DNA of 64,000 nucleotides from Typhlomys cinereus (Eukaryota; Chordata; Mammalia; Rodentia; Platacanthomyidae), in assembly GCA_023101885.1 (NCBI GenBank), contig JALPQD010000215.1:1674001-1738000 (forward strand). Reading direction: 5' to 3'. The position numbers were made by a program, and so were the translations under genes. Positions within the stretch are counted from its first letter, which is position 1; every line of letters begins with the position of its first letter. Positions 47,638-59,345 of the stretch are shown one piece after another. Below the pieces are notes generated by a model. That model had not been told where the DNA came from, did no database searches, and worked only from the letters and a program-made list of their open reading frames with translations.

Positions 47638-48930
47638 CTAGAGATGGCTCGTGTGCAAGGAGCCAGGCTTCTCCCCAGAGACCCCCTCCTGGGGCAGAAA
47701 CTGCTGCTCCTTAGTGGCCGGTGCACTCGGCAGTCCCTTCTGTCCACTGGTGCCAGGCCGTGCTATGTGGCTGACCCATCCATTCACCTCCTTCCCTCTC
47801 CGTGCCTTCCCCTCCTCCTCCTCTTCTGCGCCCTCCTCTTCCTCCTCCTCTTCCTCCTCAGTCTTCTCTGGAGGGCCGGCAGCGGGCTCCTGACTGCACA
47901 CGCGGCGGGAAGGGCGCAGAAGTACCCTGCGGAAGCCCTGCTTGAAGCGGTAGGAGAGGAAGCCATAGAGGATGGGGTTGGCACAGCTGTTGGCATAGGG
48001 CAGCGCCACCACCAGGAAGTACAAGCCGAAGAAGGCGGGCTCCTCGGGCAGCGGGCACAGCACGTTGACGATGTTGAGCACGTAGAAGGGCATCCAGCAG
48101 AGGACAAACAGGGCCACCACGGCCACTACCATGCGTGTGACCCTGCGTTCGGAACGCCGCCGCCGCTGGCACGTGGGCGCCTGCACCCACTGGCACGAGG
48201 GTGCCCGCACGCGGCGCCCGGCCGAGCGCACCTTCGCCACGATCAACAGATAGCACAGGCAGATGACCAGCAGCGGCCCGAAGAAGCCCAGCGCGGCCGT
48301 GTAGATGATGAAGCCGGCCCGCCAGGCGGCCGCGGGCTCCGGCCACTGCATGTGGCAGGTGCTCATGCCTCGGGGCACCCCGGAGAAGACCACCACGGGC
48401 AGGACCACCACCGCCGAGGCCACCCAGACAGCGGCACTGACCATGCGGGCCACGGGCGCCGTACGCCAGCGGGCTGAGCGGGTGGGATGCACCACGGCCA
48501 GGTAGCGGTCCACGCTCATGACGGTGAGGCAGAAGATGCTGGTGAACTGGTTGATACCGTCCACCGCCATGACCAGACGGCACATGAGCGAGCCGAAAGG
48601 CCAGTAGGAGAGGGCGTTCTGGGCGGCCAGGAAGGGCAGGCCCAGCATGAAGAGCTCGTCGGCCAGCGCCAGGTTGAGGATGTAAACGCTCGTCACCGAT
48701 GGGCTGGCCGTGTGCCGCAGGACCACGTAGATCACCAGGGAGTTGCCCAGTAGCCCCACCACGCACACCACCAGGTAAACCAGCGGGATCAGGATACCAC
48801 TGACCGCCAGGCCTGCTGGGCCGAGGCCAGCAGACACATTTCCCGGGATGGAGTCCAGGGGCCAGGCGAAGGAGGCGTTCCCAGGCTCCACGGTTGGGGG
48901 AGCTGACGAAGGATAACCAGGGTTGTCCAT
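47638..48930 (-). CDS. Sstr3: Somatostatin receptor type 3, complete single-exon coding sequence
   Basis: Class A GPCR for somatostatin; Gi/o-coupled, inhibits adenylyl cyclase, and in neurons localises to primary cilia. 430 codons (human about 418). Visible: N-glycosylation sites Asn18 and Asn31; seven membrane segments (about 44-69, 79-104, 115-137, 160-182, 206-231, 266-289, 300-322); ligand-contact Asp124 in TM3; DRY at 141-143; Cys117-Cys192 extracellular disulfide; CWMPFY in TM6; the receptor-family signature [13 protein letters not shown] at 312-324. The third loop carries APSCQ (243-247) and APTCQ (251-255), the ciliary AX(S/A)XQ motif in duplicate. The cytoplasmic tail has a Glu-rich run (358-373). 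The frame is intact, and the ATG follows a splice acceptor 36 bases upstream. Confidence 0.98.
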   Translation of the reverse strand: MDNPGYPSSAPPTVEPGNASFAWPLDSIPGNVSAGLGPAGLAVSGILIPLVYLVVCVVGLLGNSLVIYVVLRHTASPSVTSVYILNLALADELFMLGLPFLAAQNALSYWPFGSLMCRLVMAVDGINQFTSIFCLTVMSVDRYLAVVHPTRSARWRTAPVARMVSAAVWVASAVVVLPVVVFSGVPRGMSTCHMQWPEPAAAWRAGFIIYTAALGFFGPLLVICLCYLLIVAKVRSAGRRVRAPSCQWVQAPTCQRRRRSERRVTRMVVAVVALFVLCWMPFYVLNIVNVLCPLPEEPAFFGLYFLVVALPYANSCANPILYGFLSYRFKQGFRRVLLRPSRRVCSQEPAAGPPEKTEEEEEEEEEGAEEEEEGKARRGKEVNGWVSHIARPGTSGQKGLPSAPATKEQQFLPQEGVSGEKPGSLHTSHL

Positions 48931-48966
48931 GACGGAGTGGAGGCTGGTCAGCCGTCAGCTACTGGC
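48931..48966 (-). other. Sstr3: Sstr3 5' UTR portion of coding exon
   Basis: The strong acceptor ctccctcttgcag ends at 48,967, leaving 36 bases of leader before ATG. The upstream non-coding exon is not located; the GC-rich patch at about 53,100-53,180 is one possible site. Confidence 0.7.
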
Positions 48967-49766
48967 CTGCAAGAGGGAGGACACAGCTCAGTGTTGGCAG
49001 AGTACGGCTTCCTCTGTGCCACCTTACGGCTTGAACTTGGAGACCTATTTCGTGCTCTCTCTGAGTTCTGCACAGCACAGAAAGGTGGGTGAGAGGGGAG
49101 TGCCACTCTCAGATGAAAAAATGAATTTCCGGGAGGCGAAGGGACCAGCCTGTAGCCTGTACCTAGGGACATGGTCATCTTGCTTCCTGAAGTGACATCC
49201 TTGCGGCATTCAGGGCTCTGGTCCTGTCCATGGATCGTGTTTCCCTCCAACAGGTCAGGACCCTTGGTTTGGAAAACCACATGACATATCTCAAGTGCTC
49301 AACCTAGAACCCAGGGTCCCGGATCAGCCTCAGAAGGTTCCAGGTGAAAGTTGACGTGTTTTGTCTTTACTGGTCAACTCCAGAATTTTCCTGATTCTTG
49401 ATTCCAGGCAAATAGAAGGACAGCAGACTCGGGGTATCTCTTCCCTGAGGACGCGGAGCCCTCAGCATCTCCCTCAGGCCGCCCATCACACTAGTCTCCC
49501 CACCAAAGGTCCTGCTCAGAAGGGTGACCACCAATGCAGGGATTGGATCCCTGAACCCCTACTCCCTCCAGGCTAATGGGCGACAAGAAACCCACAAGAT
49601 ACACAGCTGGCCAACCGCCCCGGCTGCTGGGCAGAGGCGAAAATGCTGCAGATGGATCTCCAAGCTGAGCAGCAGAACCCCAGGAAGCCCTGGAGAACAG
49701 GGGCTCCCCTGCTGGACTTCAATCTCCTGCATCGTGGATACGCCACAGCTGCACCCTTTCCACTGT

Positions 49767-49912
49767 CCCCTGCCTGTCACTGTCCCCTGCCCATCACTGC
49801 CCCCTGCCTGTCACTGTCCCCTGCCATCACTGTCCCCTGCCTGTCACTGTCCCCTGCCATCACTGTCCCCTGCCTGTCACTGTCCCCTGCCATCACTGTC
49901 CCCTGCCTACCA
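49767..49912 (+). repeat. 33-bp minisatellite
   Basis: About four copies of cactgtcccctgcctgt plus cactgtcccctgccat, in tandem, the later copies identical. Confidence 0.9.
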
Positions 49913-51235
49913 CTTTGCACCAGCACCCTGCTGGGGTGTGAGGCATGAAATGAGTGAGTCAGAGGAGTTGGGAGTCGACAGATCACTGCAGAAAGGGGGT
50001 GTGCTCCAGAGTGGGGACCTAAGGGGAAAGGGGCTTCCTCAGGAGGACACTGGAACCCAGGAGGCCCAGGACAGCTTGAGAGCAGCCCTTCTTGAGGCCC
50101 TGACCTCCCAGCTTCTCCCTTCCCCTTGAGGACCACCCTGTTTGCTCCATGGAGTCACCTCTTGGTCACCCATGACTCCTCCTGCAGCGGAGGGGGAAGG
50201 GGAGAAATCTCCCGGGCTAAGAAGCTTTGTCTCCTCATCCTACGCAGACCCCTCCAAGACTGGACCCCTTCCCTGAGACCCGAGAATGTTTCGGGTCTGC
50301 CAGTAAGACAGAAGGTAAGCGGCATCAGGGGAGGGGAGATGCCCACTTGCAGCATGTGCCTGGGGCAGGCACGGGGCTCTGCGTAGCAGGCTGGCCATGC
50401 CAAGATGGGTAAGGACCCCCCCACCAGGGTGAGAGCTACATGCCATACCGCGCAGATTTCCAGTAGCCTCTTGGCTCCTAACTAGGAGCCCGACAGGGCT
50501 TTGAATCAGGGGGAGCTTTGAATCAGGGGGAGCCCTTTCAAACACTCCTCATCCCTCCTTGCTATACCCTCCCCAGCTCTCCTGAGCTGGCCGCGTGGGG
50601 ATTTGGACTGTGGGTGGTGGGGTCCCATAAGGTCCCCACAGAACCGGCTGCTCCTTGCTGAGCCCACCCTGCCAGGCCATAGGCAAAGTTGGTGCCCCCG
50701 TTTATAACAGCACCCTGGGGGTGGGGCGAGAGGCACCCCTGGGCTGGGGAGAGGCCCATCTGAGAGGCTTTGTGCGACCCGTCCTCCCCATTTCACAGCG
50801 TGGCAGACAGAGGCCAGGCGAGGGCCGGCTGCCTGGTTCCTGTGCCATCCTGGCTCTCTGCAGCCCCTGCCGAGCTGGTGCTTCTCGCCCCTCTTAAACT
50901 CAGGCCCAAGCCCCTGGCTCTCTGTGGCCTGCAGTTAGGATTTTAAAATTCTTGGAGCAGAGCCACGGAATCAGAACGGCGCGATCCCAGAAGCCGGAGA
51001 CTGACCTTCTTAAGCCCGCCACTGCGCAACTGAAAATACCTTGCCCGCTGCTGCTGTGCACAGAACCAATTGTGGCAATCAGGGGCTGCAGGAGGGAGGG
51101 GGGCGCCAGGCAGCGTGGGGGAGCAGGGAGTCAGGCAAACCTCATTTCCAGACTTTGGGCAAATGCCCTCAGGGAAGCCCGGGGTGTGCTCCAGAATATA
51201 GCACCTCTGGCCCCCACATGCAGATCGCACCCCCA

Positions 51236-51303
51236 CATAAGCACAAGCATGCGCATGCACGCGCGTACGCACACACGCGCACACACACACGCACACACAC
51301 AGA
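51236..51303 (+). repeat. Imperfect CA/CG-alternating microsatellite
   Basis: Alternating purine-pyrimidine tract (cacacgcgcacacacacacg type), a possible Z-DNA former. Confidence 0.75.
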
Positions 51304-51879
51304 TGCCCAGCCAGACCCTCCTCAGACCTTGGGGTGCAGCACGGCTCCTGGCTCCCTGACACGCCCCCCCCCAAGGCGCTACACTCACCCTCCTTGCTGT
51401 CAAAGTTAACAGGCCAGGCAGGAGCCAGGAGCAGGAAATCGTAGCTTTCCACCGGGGGAAGCCAGACCTGCAATTTCAGTGCAGTCTTCGCTTTAAGGAG
51501 CTGGGATCCTGGGCATGATCTAGTTCCTCTTCGGGAAGGGGGGGAGCTGCCTCCCTGTCTGGTTTATCTTTGGCACAAGCTTGCCTGAAATCTGGGGGCG
51601 GACTCCTCGGGGGACCGCTCTGCTATCGGGATGGAAGAGAAGCACAGAGAGGGTGAGTCGCTTCCCCCGAGCCCCACAGCCATTAAGGACAATCCCTCAG
51701 ACATTCTACGTGTAGCAAGGGGCTGGTCCAACCCCTAACCCTCCAAAGTGCTGATGCTCAACACGTAGTCTGTCACCTGGAGCTCAGCAAGACAGAACCA
51801 CACGGGTCCTAGGCTCAGACCTCAGACTCACATCTTGAAATCTACTAAGGAGCCCCAGGAGGAAGGGGTGAGGAAGAAA

Positions 51880-51990
51880 GTTGAAGCTCAGAGAGGTTAA
51901 GGAAGTTCTACAAAGTCACCCAGCTAGCAAGTGAAAAACCAGATTCAAATCTGTCTGGCCCTTGGCCAGCTCTGTGTTCTGTACCCCTAG
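51880..51990 (+). mobile_element. MIR-type SINE fragment
   Basis: The MIR 3' core is clear: agctcagagaggttaaggaa then tcacccagctagcaagtg and ttcaaatctgtctggccc. Confidence 0.8.
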
Positions 51991-52104
51991 ACCTTCCTCC
52001 AGAGTCTAAGGTCATGCTACTCAGAGCTAAATGACTCCTGTTAGAGATCTAGGGTCTGAGGCCTCTCGCCTCAAACTCTGGGCTGGGAACTTGGGATCTG
52101 CTAC

Positions 52105-52200
52105 AAAGCACTGAGGCCAAGCCACTGTGTGACCTTGGGCAAGTCGCTTCTCCTCTCTGGTTCTAGTCTCCTCCTGTTTAAAGGGCAGGCATGTGGACCC
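52105..52200 (+). mobile_element. MIR-type SINE fragment
   Basis: Core region ccactgtgtgaccttgggca then agtcgcttctcctctctgg matches the central MIR domain. Confidence 0.75.
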
Positions 52201-53974
52201 ACCTTCCAGGGTTGGTGCCAAGGTGATGGTGGGAGAGCAGGGTGCACCATGCCCAGCACAGAGGGTAACTGAGGAGCACTGCCACGTGAGCCCAGGAGGG
52301 CGGGAGCGATGGCTTCATCCGGCTCTGGCAATCTGCCGTTTGGAGACTCCAGGATTCTAGAATCACAGCAGGAGATTCTGGGATTAGTATCCCAGCACCT
52401 GCTACCTACCTAAAGGTCCCTAAAAGCACCCCCCCACACACACACCAGTGCTCTTAACTCTTCAACCTAGCCCAAAATTCAACCTGGGCTGAGAAAGGCT
52501 CAGGCACGGGTCCTGAATGGACCCAATCTCCTTACCTGCCCATGGGGCGAGGGTTCCCCCTTCCAGTGGCGAGGCTGGGCGTGATTCTGCAGCAAGTGCC
52601 ACGGGGAACGGCCAGCTGGGACCCGCGTTCTTTCTGCCTCTCCAGCACTTACAGACTCCAGCTTCTCCCAGGCCTTCGGCCCACACTGCATCTCCCATCT
52701 GGTCCCCAGCCCTGACATCCCGCTAGTGCCTGATGCGTCACTCCCCCCATCTCCAGGACACGTGGGGGAAGCAGGGCACAGATGGGGGGTCTGCACGCAG
52801 GGCACCTGGGGTGGAGGGGACACTTCTCAAGGTGACCAGAATGGAAGAGAATGGGGAGGGAAGGGGACGTAAGAAACCAATAGAAAGGAGGGGGGGTCGG
52901 TCGGAGGTGGAGAGAGGGAGAGGGAGAGACGATGAGTGGGTGGGAAAGGCAAAATGAGGGGGAGTAAAGAGAGATCTGTGGCAGGGAAGTAGCCGAGAAG
53001 GAAAGAGGAAGGGAGCCTGCAGAAAGAAGCAGGAGGAAGGGGAACGAGGGGGTGGCAGGGACGGCGAGGAGAAGGATGGTGCCACAGATGGTGACATGCA
53101 GAGCCCGCGGGGGGGGGGAGCGGGAGGGAGGCGCGAGGGGCGAGGGGAGGGGCCGAGGGCCGGACAGCAGGTGCCGGGCTGGGGGGCAGCAGGTTAGGGG
53201 CGGAGGCCGAGAGAAGGAGGGGCAGATCCTGTTACCTGGGAGATTTCAGCCACCCACGCTGGCCTTGGCTCCCGCAGACTTGGAGAAGAGAGGGGCGCTC
53301 AAGAAAGCGGAGAACGGGGCTACCGGCCAGCGGCAGGACGTCCCCAGGTCCCAATGGCAGGCATCCATCCATCCTCGTGGGGGACAGGTGGGCCAGGCAG
53401 TGGGAGGGTGAGGTCGGGGGAGCTTCAAGCTAAGAGTGCACTCTGGCCAGCAGTGGGGAACCCCGCCACAAGCTGGACCTGCTAGGGAGTAGGTGGATAG
53501 TGGGGAGGTTGGTATCCTGGGGTCGTTGGTTGGGTCTGGGCAGCCCCAGGCAGAGAAAGGAACAAAGAACAGGGTGGAAAGGAGATATTTCTGGCTTGAA
53601 AAACCAAGAGGCAAAAATCAAACACACACAGCAAGAAAACCATTTCCCACTCTCTTAATTGATGACATTCGGAATATCATGACTACAATTGAGGAGAATT
53701 GTTCGTAACACACGTCAGCTAAGGAGAAGGCAAAGCATTCTCCAGGAGGGAAGGCTTTGCTCCCAGGGAGCACAGTTAGTGACCCCCACCACCAAGCTGG
53801 GGGGCAGGTACCGGGCTGCACAACTCATTCATTTTTGTCTGCACAGACTAGGTGGTGAGCCATGGCTCTCAGTGCACTGAGGGTGTAAGGTGAGCTCTGT
53901 ATAGTCCCCTGGGGTCATGTGTGGCTCCACGCTGCTCTCCAATGCAGCCCCTTAGAGCCTTCAGCCTTGGCGCC

Positions 53975-54053
53975 TTCCTCCTCCTCCTCCTCCTCCTCCT
54001 CCTCCTCCTCCTCCTCCTCCTCCTCCTCCTTCTCCTCTTCCTCCTCCTCCCTG
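53975..54053 (+). repeat. (TCC)n trinucleotide repeat
   Basis: Near-perfect TCC for about 18 units, then imperfect; reads as poly-Glu or poly-Arg frames on the minus strand that are not genes. Confidence 0.92.
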
Positions 54054-54861
54054 TGCATGTCACCCTCGTTTGTGCATTCGTTCACTTCTCTGTTCATCCT
54101 CACGTAGCCGTTCCCTCCAGTCTCCTGCAGGGATAAGGTGACTGATGAGGCAAGTCTCAGCCTCCTGGAATTCCTGAGGGGCCGACAAGCCATAACCACA
54201 CCTGAAAGGCATGATCTAAACATGGCACACAGGCGGGGGGGGAGGGGTAATAGGGGTAGACAGAGAAACAAGATGGAGACGGCTAGTACCCAAAAGGCAT
54301 GGTGAGAACCAGCCTCTTATCAAGAAGGATTGAGGCGGGGCAGTTACAGTCAGACTGTGAGGAGAGGGGAGGGGTCCCGGGTCAGCTGGAGATCTGGTCC
54401 TCTCCATCCACGTGAGTGGCAGCTTCTTGAGATGTACAGCTGCACGTGTCCTGACTGATGCTTATACGAGCTTCTCTTTCTGCTGCACTGTCATATCCAG
54501 AGTCAGGACGGGAGCAGGAGACCAGTCAGGAACCATGGGGGCTTTGTACAGGCTGTGGCAGCTGCTGGGACACGGACCTCACCCCCTCCCCATGGGCAAG
54601 GCAAGTGGTCATTAGCAGTTCCTGTCCAAGCAGGAAGACCACCCCCACACTTCTCATGTCCACGCTTGCCGTTCCAACGCACTCCACGGAGACTTGGCTG
54701 GGGGACGCGGCACAGCACGTCTGTCCTCCACACTAGGCTGTGAGTTCTCCAAGGGCAAGCTCTGTGCTGGTCCGCACTGAGGTCTTGGAATGGCACCAGC
54801 CTGGCACACAGTAGGAATTTGTTCCACGATCTTGAGAGAGGAGAGAGATGGGATAAACACA

Positions 54862-55250
54862 CGGATGGATAGAGGATGGATGATGGATGGATGATGGATG
54901 GATAGATGGATGGATGATGGGTTAATGACAGATGGATACCTGGATATATGGTTGGATGGAAGATGCATGATGGATGATAGAAGGCTGGATGAATGGATGG
55001 ATGGATGGATGGATGGATGATGGATGGATGATGGATGGATGGATGACAGATGGATAACTGGATACATGGATGGATGGATGATGGATGGATGGATGATGAT
55101 AGATTATGGAAGGATGGATGGTTGGTAGATGGATGGATGATGGATGAATGACAAATGGATAACTGGATATAGGGATGGATGGATGATGAATGGATGGATG
55201 GATGGTGAATGGATGATGGACGGATGATGGATGGATGGGTGGGTGGGTGG
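54862..55250 (+). repeat. (GATG)n/(GGAT)n satellite
   Basis: About 390 bp of gatggatg units with recurring longer blocks such as gacagatggataactggata, showing higher-order duplication. Confidence 0.92.
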
Positions 55251-55904
55251 CAAGCAGCAGAGGAGTGGGAAGGAAACACTGCTCTGCTGAGCTAGAAGCC
55301 GGAAATACGGAAGAGGGTCCTGGGCACCAGGCTGATGTCAATCAACAGGAGCCACCTCCAGCAAAGGTGACCCCAGGAGTCCATTTGGGCTCCTTTTCTG
55401 GGGTATCAGGGCAGGGAGGGAAGCATAACTCCCGACCTAGGATTCTGGAGCGGGTGAGAATGGGGATCCTGAAAGCTGGTGCTTATTTTTTTCCTGTAAG
55501 ATTTTGAAGTTCTAGAAGCTCCTGGCTTGGAGCCCCAGGGCTGCACCTGGCCCCCAAGATTCACATGGATGGCCTGGCCAGCCTCTTCCCAGACATGCTG
55601 AACGTCACAACCTGTCATGCAGGGCAGCCAGCCCGGTGCCTCCACCAGCGGACACGTGTCTTGCCAGGAGCTGAGATCCAGGCCCCCTTCCCTCAGAGCC
55701 AGGATGGAACCTCCTGTCCCCCTCCCCAGCACGTAGATGGGTGGGGAGAGGGCTGCCCAGCTCCAGAGCAGGCCTGTGTTCTCCAGTAAGAGATGATGAG
55801 ATGCCTTCCAGGCCTGGGGGACTCTCTCCCTGAAGTCCCCACCCCAGGCGTCCTCCTGTCCTCCGACCCTGCTGGCTCCTCCCAGGATTAAGTTTCAGCC
55901 TTGC

Positions 55905-55970
55905 CGCTTCATGACTGTGTGACCTCAGGTATGTGGCTCACCCTCTCTGAGCCTCTGTCTCCATCTTCAG
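55905..55970 (+). mobile_element. MIR-type SINE fragment
   Basis: gactgtgtgacctcaggtat then tgagcctctgtctccatctt is MIR core sequence. Confidence 0.6.
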
Positions 55971-56002
55971 CCCCTGACGACAGAAACGAGTCAATAACCC
56001 CC

Positions 56003-56003
56003 C

Positions 56004-56056
<53 letters not shown>

Positions 56057-56228
56057 GCGCACACACACACACACGCACACACACACGCACACACACGTAC
56101 ACACGCACACGTACACACGCACACGCACGCACACACACGCACACACACACACACGCACACACACGCGCACGCACGCACACACGCACACACACACGCACAC
56201 ACACGCACACACACACACGCGCACACGC
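56003..56228 (+). repeat. Long (AC)n microsatellite with CG interruptions
   Basis: About 50 bases of perfect AC followed by 170 of ACAC/ACGC mixture. Confidence 0.93.
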
Positions 56229-57429
56229 TGCAGTGGTTCTCGCGAATCCAGCCTAGGGGTAGGGACTCTGAGTGGGGTGTGAACCCCAGCTCTGTCAAGT
56301 CTCCTGTCACCGCTGAGGGGAGAGAGAGCAAAGGCTCGTGGGCCAGCCCTGGAGCCCGCAACTTTCTCCCCGCATGCGGTTCACTCTCCAGCGAGTCATA
56401 GGTCCACCCCAGCCTCTGAAGGGGCTCTCGGCGCGCCCTCAAATGCCGCTTTGCCTTGCTGATTTCTTTTTAACTAAAGGGACTTGAAAAGCAAGGAGGA
56501 CACGGTGACCTTTCTGCTCCTCCGGGGAGGCCACGTGAGAGCCCTCCCCCCACCTCCTTTCTCAGGAGGACAATGGCCTGCTGCCGGTTACAGTGCCGGC
56601 ACGGGGCGGGGAGGGGTATGTGGGGGTCTGCAGAGCCCACTGCTCATACTAACCCTCGCCCTGCCACTAGCTGCACCCAGTGCCTGCTTTCTTACCCTGG
56701 GGTCCTCTTGTGTGTGTTTGGGGGTGGGGTGGGGGTAGGGAACCTTCTCTGCACGGTGCAGGGAATAAGATTCATGTTAATCTGCCTCTGTCCATTTCCT
56801 TCCCGCCCCAGCCAGAGGCCTTAAGAAAGTAGAGAATATATCCTGCTTGGTACCGCCATCCATCCTGTCTTGGCTACTCAGCACAGTGGACCTTTTAAAA
56901 CCCTAAATCATAGCAGCTGACTCCCTAAGACGCTCCTGTGGTCACCTCAGTAAAACGCGCTGTCCAGCGTGACCTAAGTGCCCCATGTGACCTGCCTCTG
57001 CGTCTCCACCTGTGTGCTGCCCCCTTCTCTCACTGTAAAGCACCATTACCTGAGTTGAACATTATTCCACCACAGGCCCTTTGCACAGACCGTTCCCGGC
57101 TCTCCCCTTCACATCTTGCAGATTTAGTCTCTTCCCCCCACACTCTGGGCAGCCTTTTCTAAGCACAAGTCTTCCCATTTTCTAGCGCTTCCTCTTCTTA
57201 ATTTGCTTTTAATATGGGACTTAGTAACGTTTGATTTTTAAGTTGCTTTCATGTTATTAAAGCATCGTTTGCAAATTCATTTTTAAAAACCAACTGTGCT
57301 TTTAAAAAGTTTATAACAGCAAGACACGGCTAGCTTCCAATCCCTTCATATCCCCTCGGTGGCTTATCTCAGAGGTAGCCCCTGTGACAGTGAAGAGATA
57401 TGCTGCCTCCTCCTCCTCATCTGGGATGG

Positions 57430-57700
57430 TTCTATCTAGAGAGGCTGAATTGGATAGACGGATGGACAGCCTTGAAGTTCGCTGTCCAGCTTGGCAGGAG
57501 AGTCCACGCCAACATCAAGAACCAAGGGGACTGACTGGCCACACCACATCCACACGGCCACAGGATTGCTGAAAGGGACAATCCTCACTTGCCAGACCAG
57601 CAAGTCTGACCAAATATACAGAAGGACGCCAACTTCCTGAACCAGCTCCGTCCTCTTATTCCCCTGTCCAGGGCCTAGTCCTGCCTACTGTGGGCTGGGC
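57430..57700 (-). repeat. Medium-reiterated rodent repeat, inverted copy
   Basis: The reverse complement has ttggcgtggactctcctgcc and acttgctggtctggcaagtg, shared with the plus-strand copy at 58,950-59,345. Confidence 0.5.
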
Positions 57701-57764
57701 TCTCCTCGTCTCTCAGAATATCCCCTATAAGCTCAGGGCTCAACTCAACTACCAGTTCTTCACA

Positions 57765-57848
57765 TTTTTAACGTGGGATCTAAGATCCAAACTCAGAACC
57801 TTCTGCTTGCCAGGCAGGGTCTTAACCCCTGAGCCATCTCTCCAGCTC
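57765..57848 (-). mobile_element. CA-tailed SINE head, truncated
   Basis: The reverse complement reads gagctggagagatggctcag then ggttaagaccctgcctggc and a B-box-like gagtttggatct; the body is missing. Confidence 0.75.
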
Positions 57849-57856
57849 ATTAATTT

Positions 57857-57954
57857 ATCATGTTTTTGAGACAGAGTCTCTATGGCTCAGGATGACAGGA
57901 GAGCTCACACCAACACCAAGGCCAAGGGGACTGCCCACACCATCTCTACATAAC

Positions 57955-57998
<44 letters not shown>

Positions 57999-58088
57999 CG
58001 GTAGCATCCAAGGATTGCCTGGAACCTCTGATTCTCCTACCTCCACCTCCCGAGGGCTGGAATTACAGGCGTGCGCTACCCTGTCCAG
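57857..58088 (-). mobile_element. B1-type SINE interrupted by a repeat and (GA)n
   Basis: Inverted B1 pieces at 57,860-57,890 (tttttgagacagagtctcta) and 58,008-58,085 (ctcccgagggctggaattac then aggcgtgcgc) are separated by about 110 bp ending in a 37-base GA run. Confidence 0.65.
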
Positions 58089-58621
58089 TGTACGTGGTGC
58101 CAGAAATGGATTCCAGGTATTCTGGCAACTGTGCCACGTCCCAGCCCCTGCCCTGCTTTTCCCCTATTCTTGGCACAAGAGGCTTGGCCCATGGCACACT
58201 GTTTCCTTGGAAACAGAACTCAGTGGACCCGGGGGTTGGAGGGCACATTCATATGTGTCCTCTGACGCAGGTGTGAGCGTCACTGTGACTGAGCAAGCCT
58301 CAGGGCCCAGGCAACATGCTGGGGGGGGGGTGCTGGGACTGGGGATCAGTGGTTTGCTATGCAAAATCCAATCTGCCATTTCTCCAAGCCTGTGCCTCAC
58401 CCCAGCTGGCCTGAAGCAGGCGCTCCTGAGTTTTGAGCTGCCTGGTTGAACTTTCCCAGTCGTGGTCAGGGTGGGCGTCTGCCTGGCTGCAGGACAGACA
58501 GGAAGACCCCTGGAGCCTAACTTCTTAGGCAGGCTTCCAGATACCCCATTCTTTCAGCTTTCCAAAGCTACGCCATCTGTGGTGTGTGGCATCCAGCGCC
58601 CAGGCTCCCTGGAGCTCTGTG

Positions 58622-58752
58622 GATCTGCTCCTCTTCCCCTCTCTCCTCCCAGCATGCCCTGCGGTCTGCTCCTCTTCCCCTCTCTCCTCCCAGCATGCCC
58701 TGCGGTCTGCTCCTCTTCCCCTCTCTCCTCCCAGCATGCCCTGCGGTCTGCC
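58622..58752 (+). repeat. 41-bp tandem repeat, three copies
   Basis: tctgctcctcttcccctctc plus tcctcccagcatgccctgcgg, three essentially identical copies. Confidence 0.93.
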
Positions 58753-58949
58753 CTCCTCGGCCCTGGTAGATCGCTCACCACCTGGCCCTCGGCTCGAGCT
58801 CCGCTGCTGTGGTTTGGGGCCACGGGTTCCTCCTCACTTCTCTGAAGATGGGTGTTTCTGTTTCTCTTTCTTCTCCCCTAACGGTCACGGCTACCTGCAG
58901 CTCGGGCTACGATGAGCCAACCCTGAGAGACCAGGGCTGTCATGATTAC

Positions 58950-59345
58950 ATGCAGGTGTCAGCACGATGGTTGAGGGTTCGTGCTCTGGGCACATTTGTA
59001 GACAATTGATAGCTGAGTTAAGCCCAGAACGAACCTGCAGGAGATTGTCCAGCTGATGGGGAAGGCCCAGCCCATGGTAGGTGGGACTAGGCCCTAGAAT
59101 AAAATACAGAGAGCTGACTGAGAAAGTTGGCATCCTTGTAAATACATGCTGGTCTGGCAAGTAAGGATGGTCCCTCTCTCAGCTGCTATGTGGAGTGTGG
59201 CCGGTGCCTTCAGACATTTGGTGATGGTGCATGTTCTCCTGCCAACTGGACTCAGAACTGTAACCAGACTATCATAAAAGAGTAGACCCCTTGTTCCCTT
59301 AAGCAGCTTTCTCATGATTTTATCAGTAGCCATGCAGAGTAACTA
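58950..59345 (+). repeat. Medium-reiterated rodent repeat
   Basis: Best-preserved copy: tgagttaagcccagaacgaa, aaatacatgctggtctggc, gaactgtaaccagac, and tttctcatgattttatcagt near its end. Confidence 0.55.

Noticed and set aside
47644..48766. Long open frames on the plus strand and in a second minus frame over Sstr3 (277 and 302 codons)
   Set aside because: Shadows of the GC-rich Sstr3 coding exon; they contain no independent domain.
53869..54271. Minus-strand frames rich in poly-Glu and poly-Arg
   Set aside because: Produced by the (TCC)n repeat.
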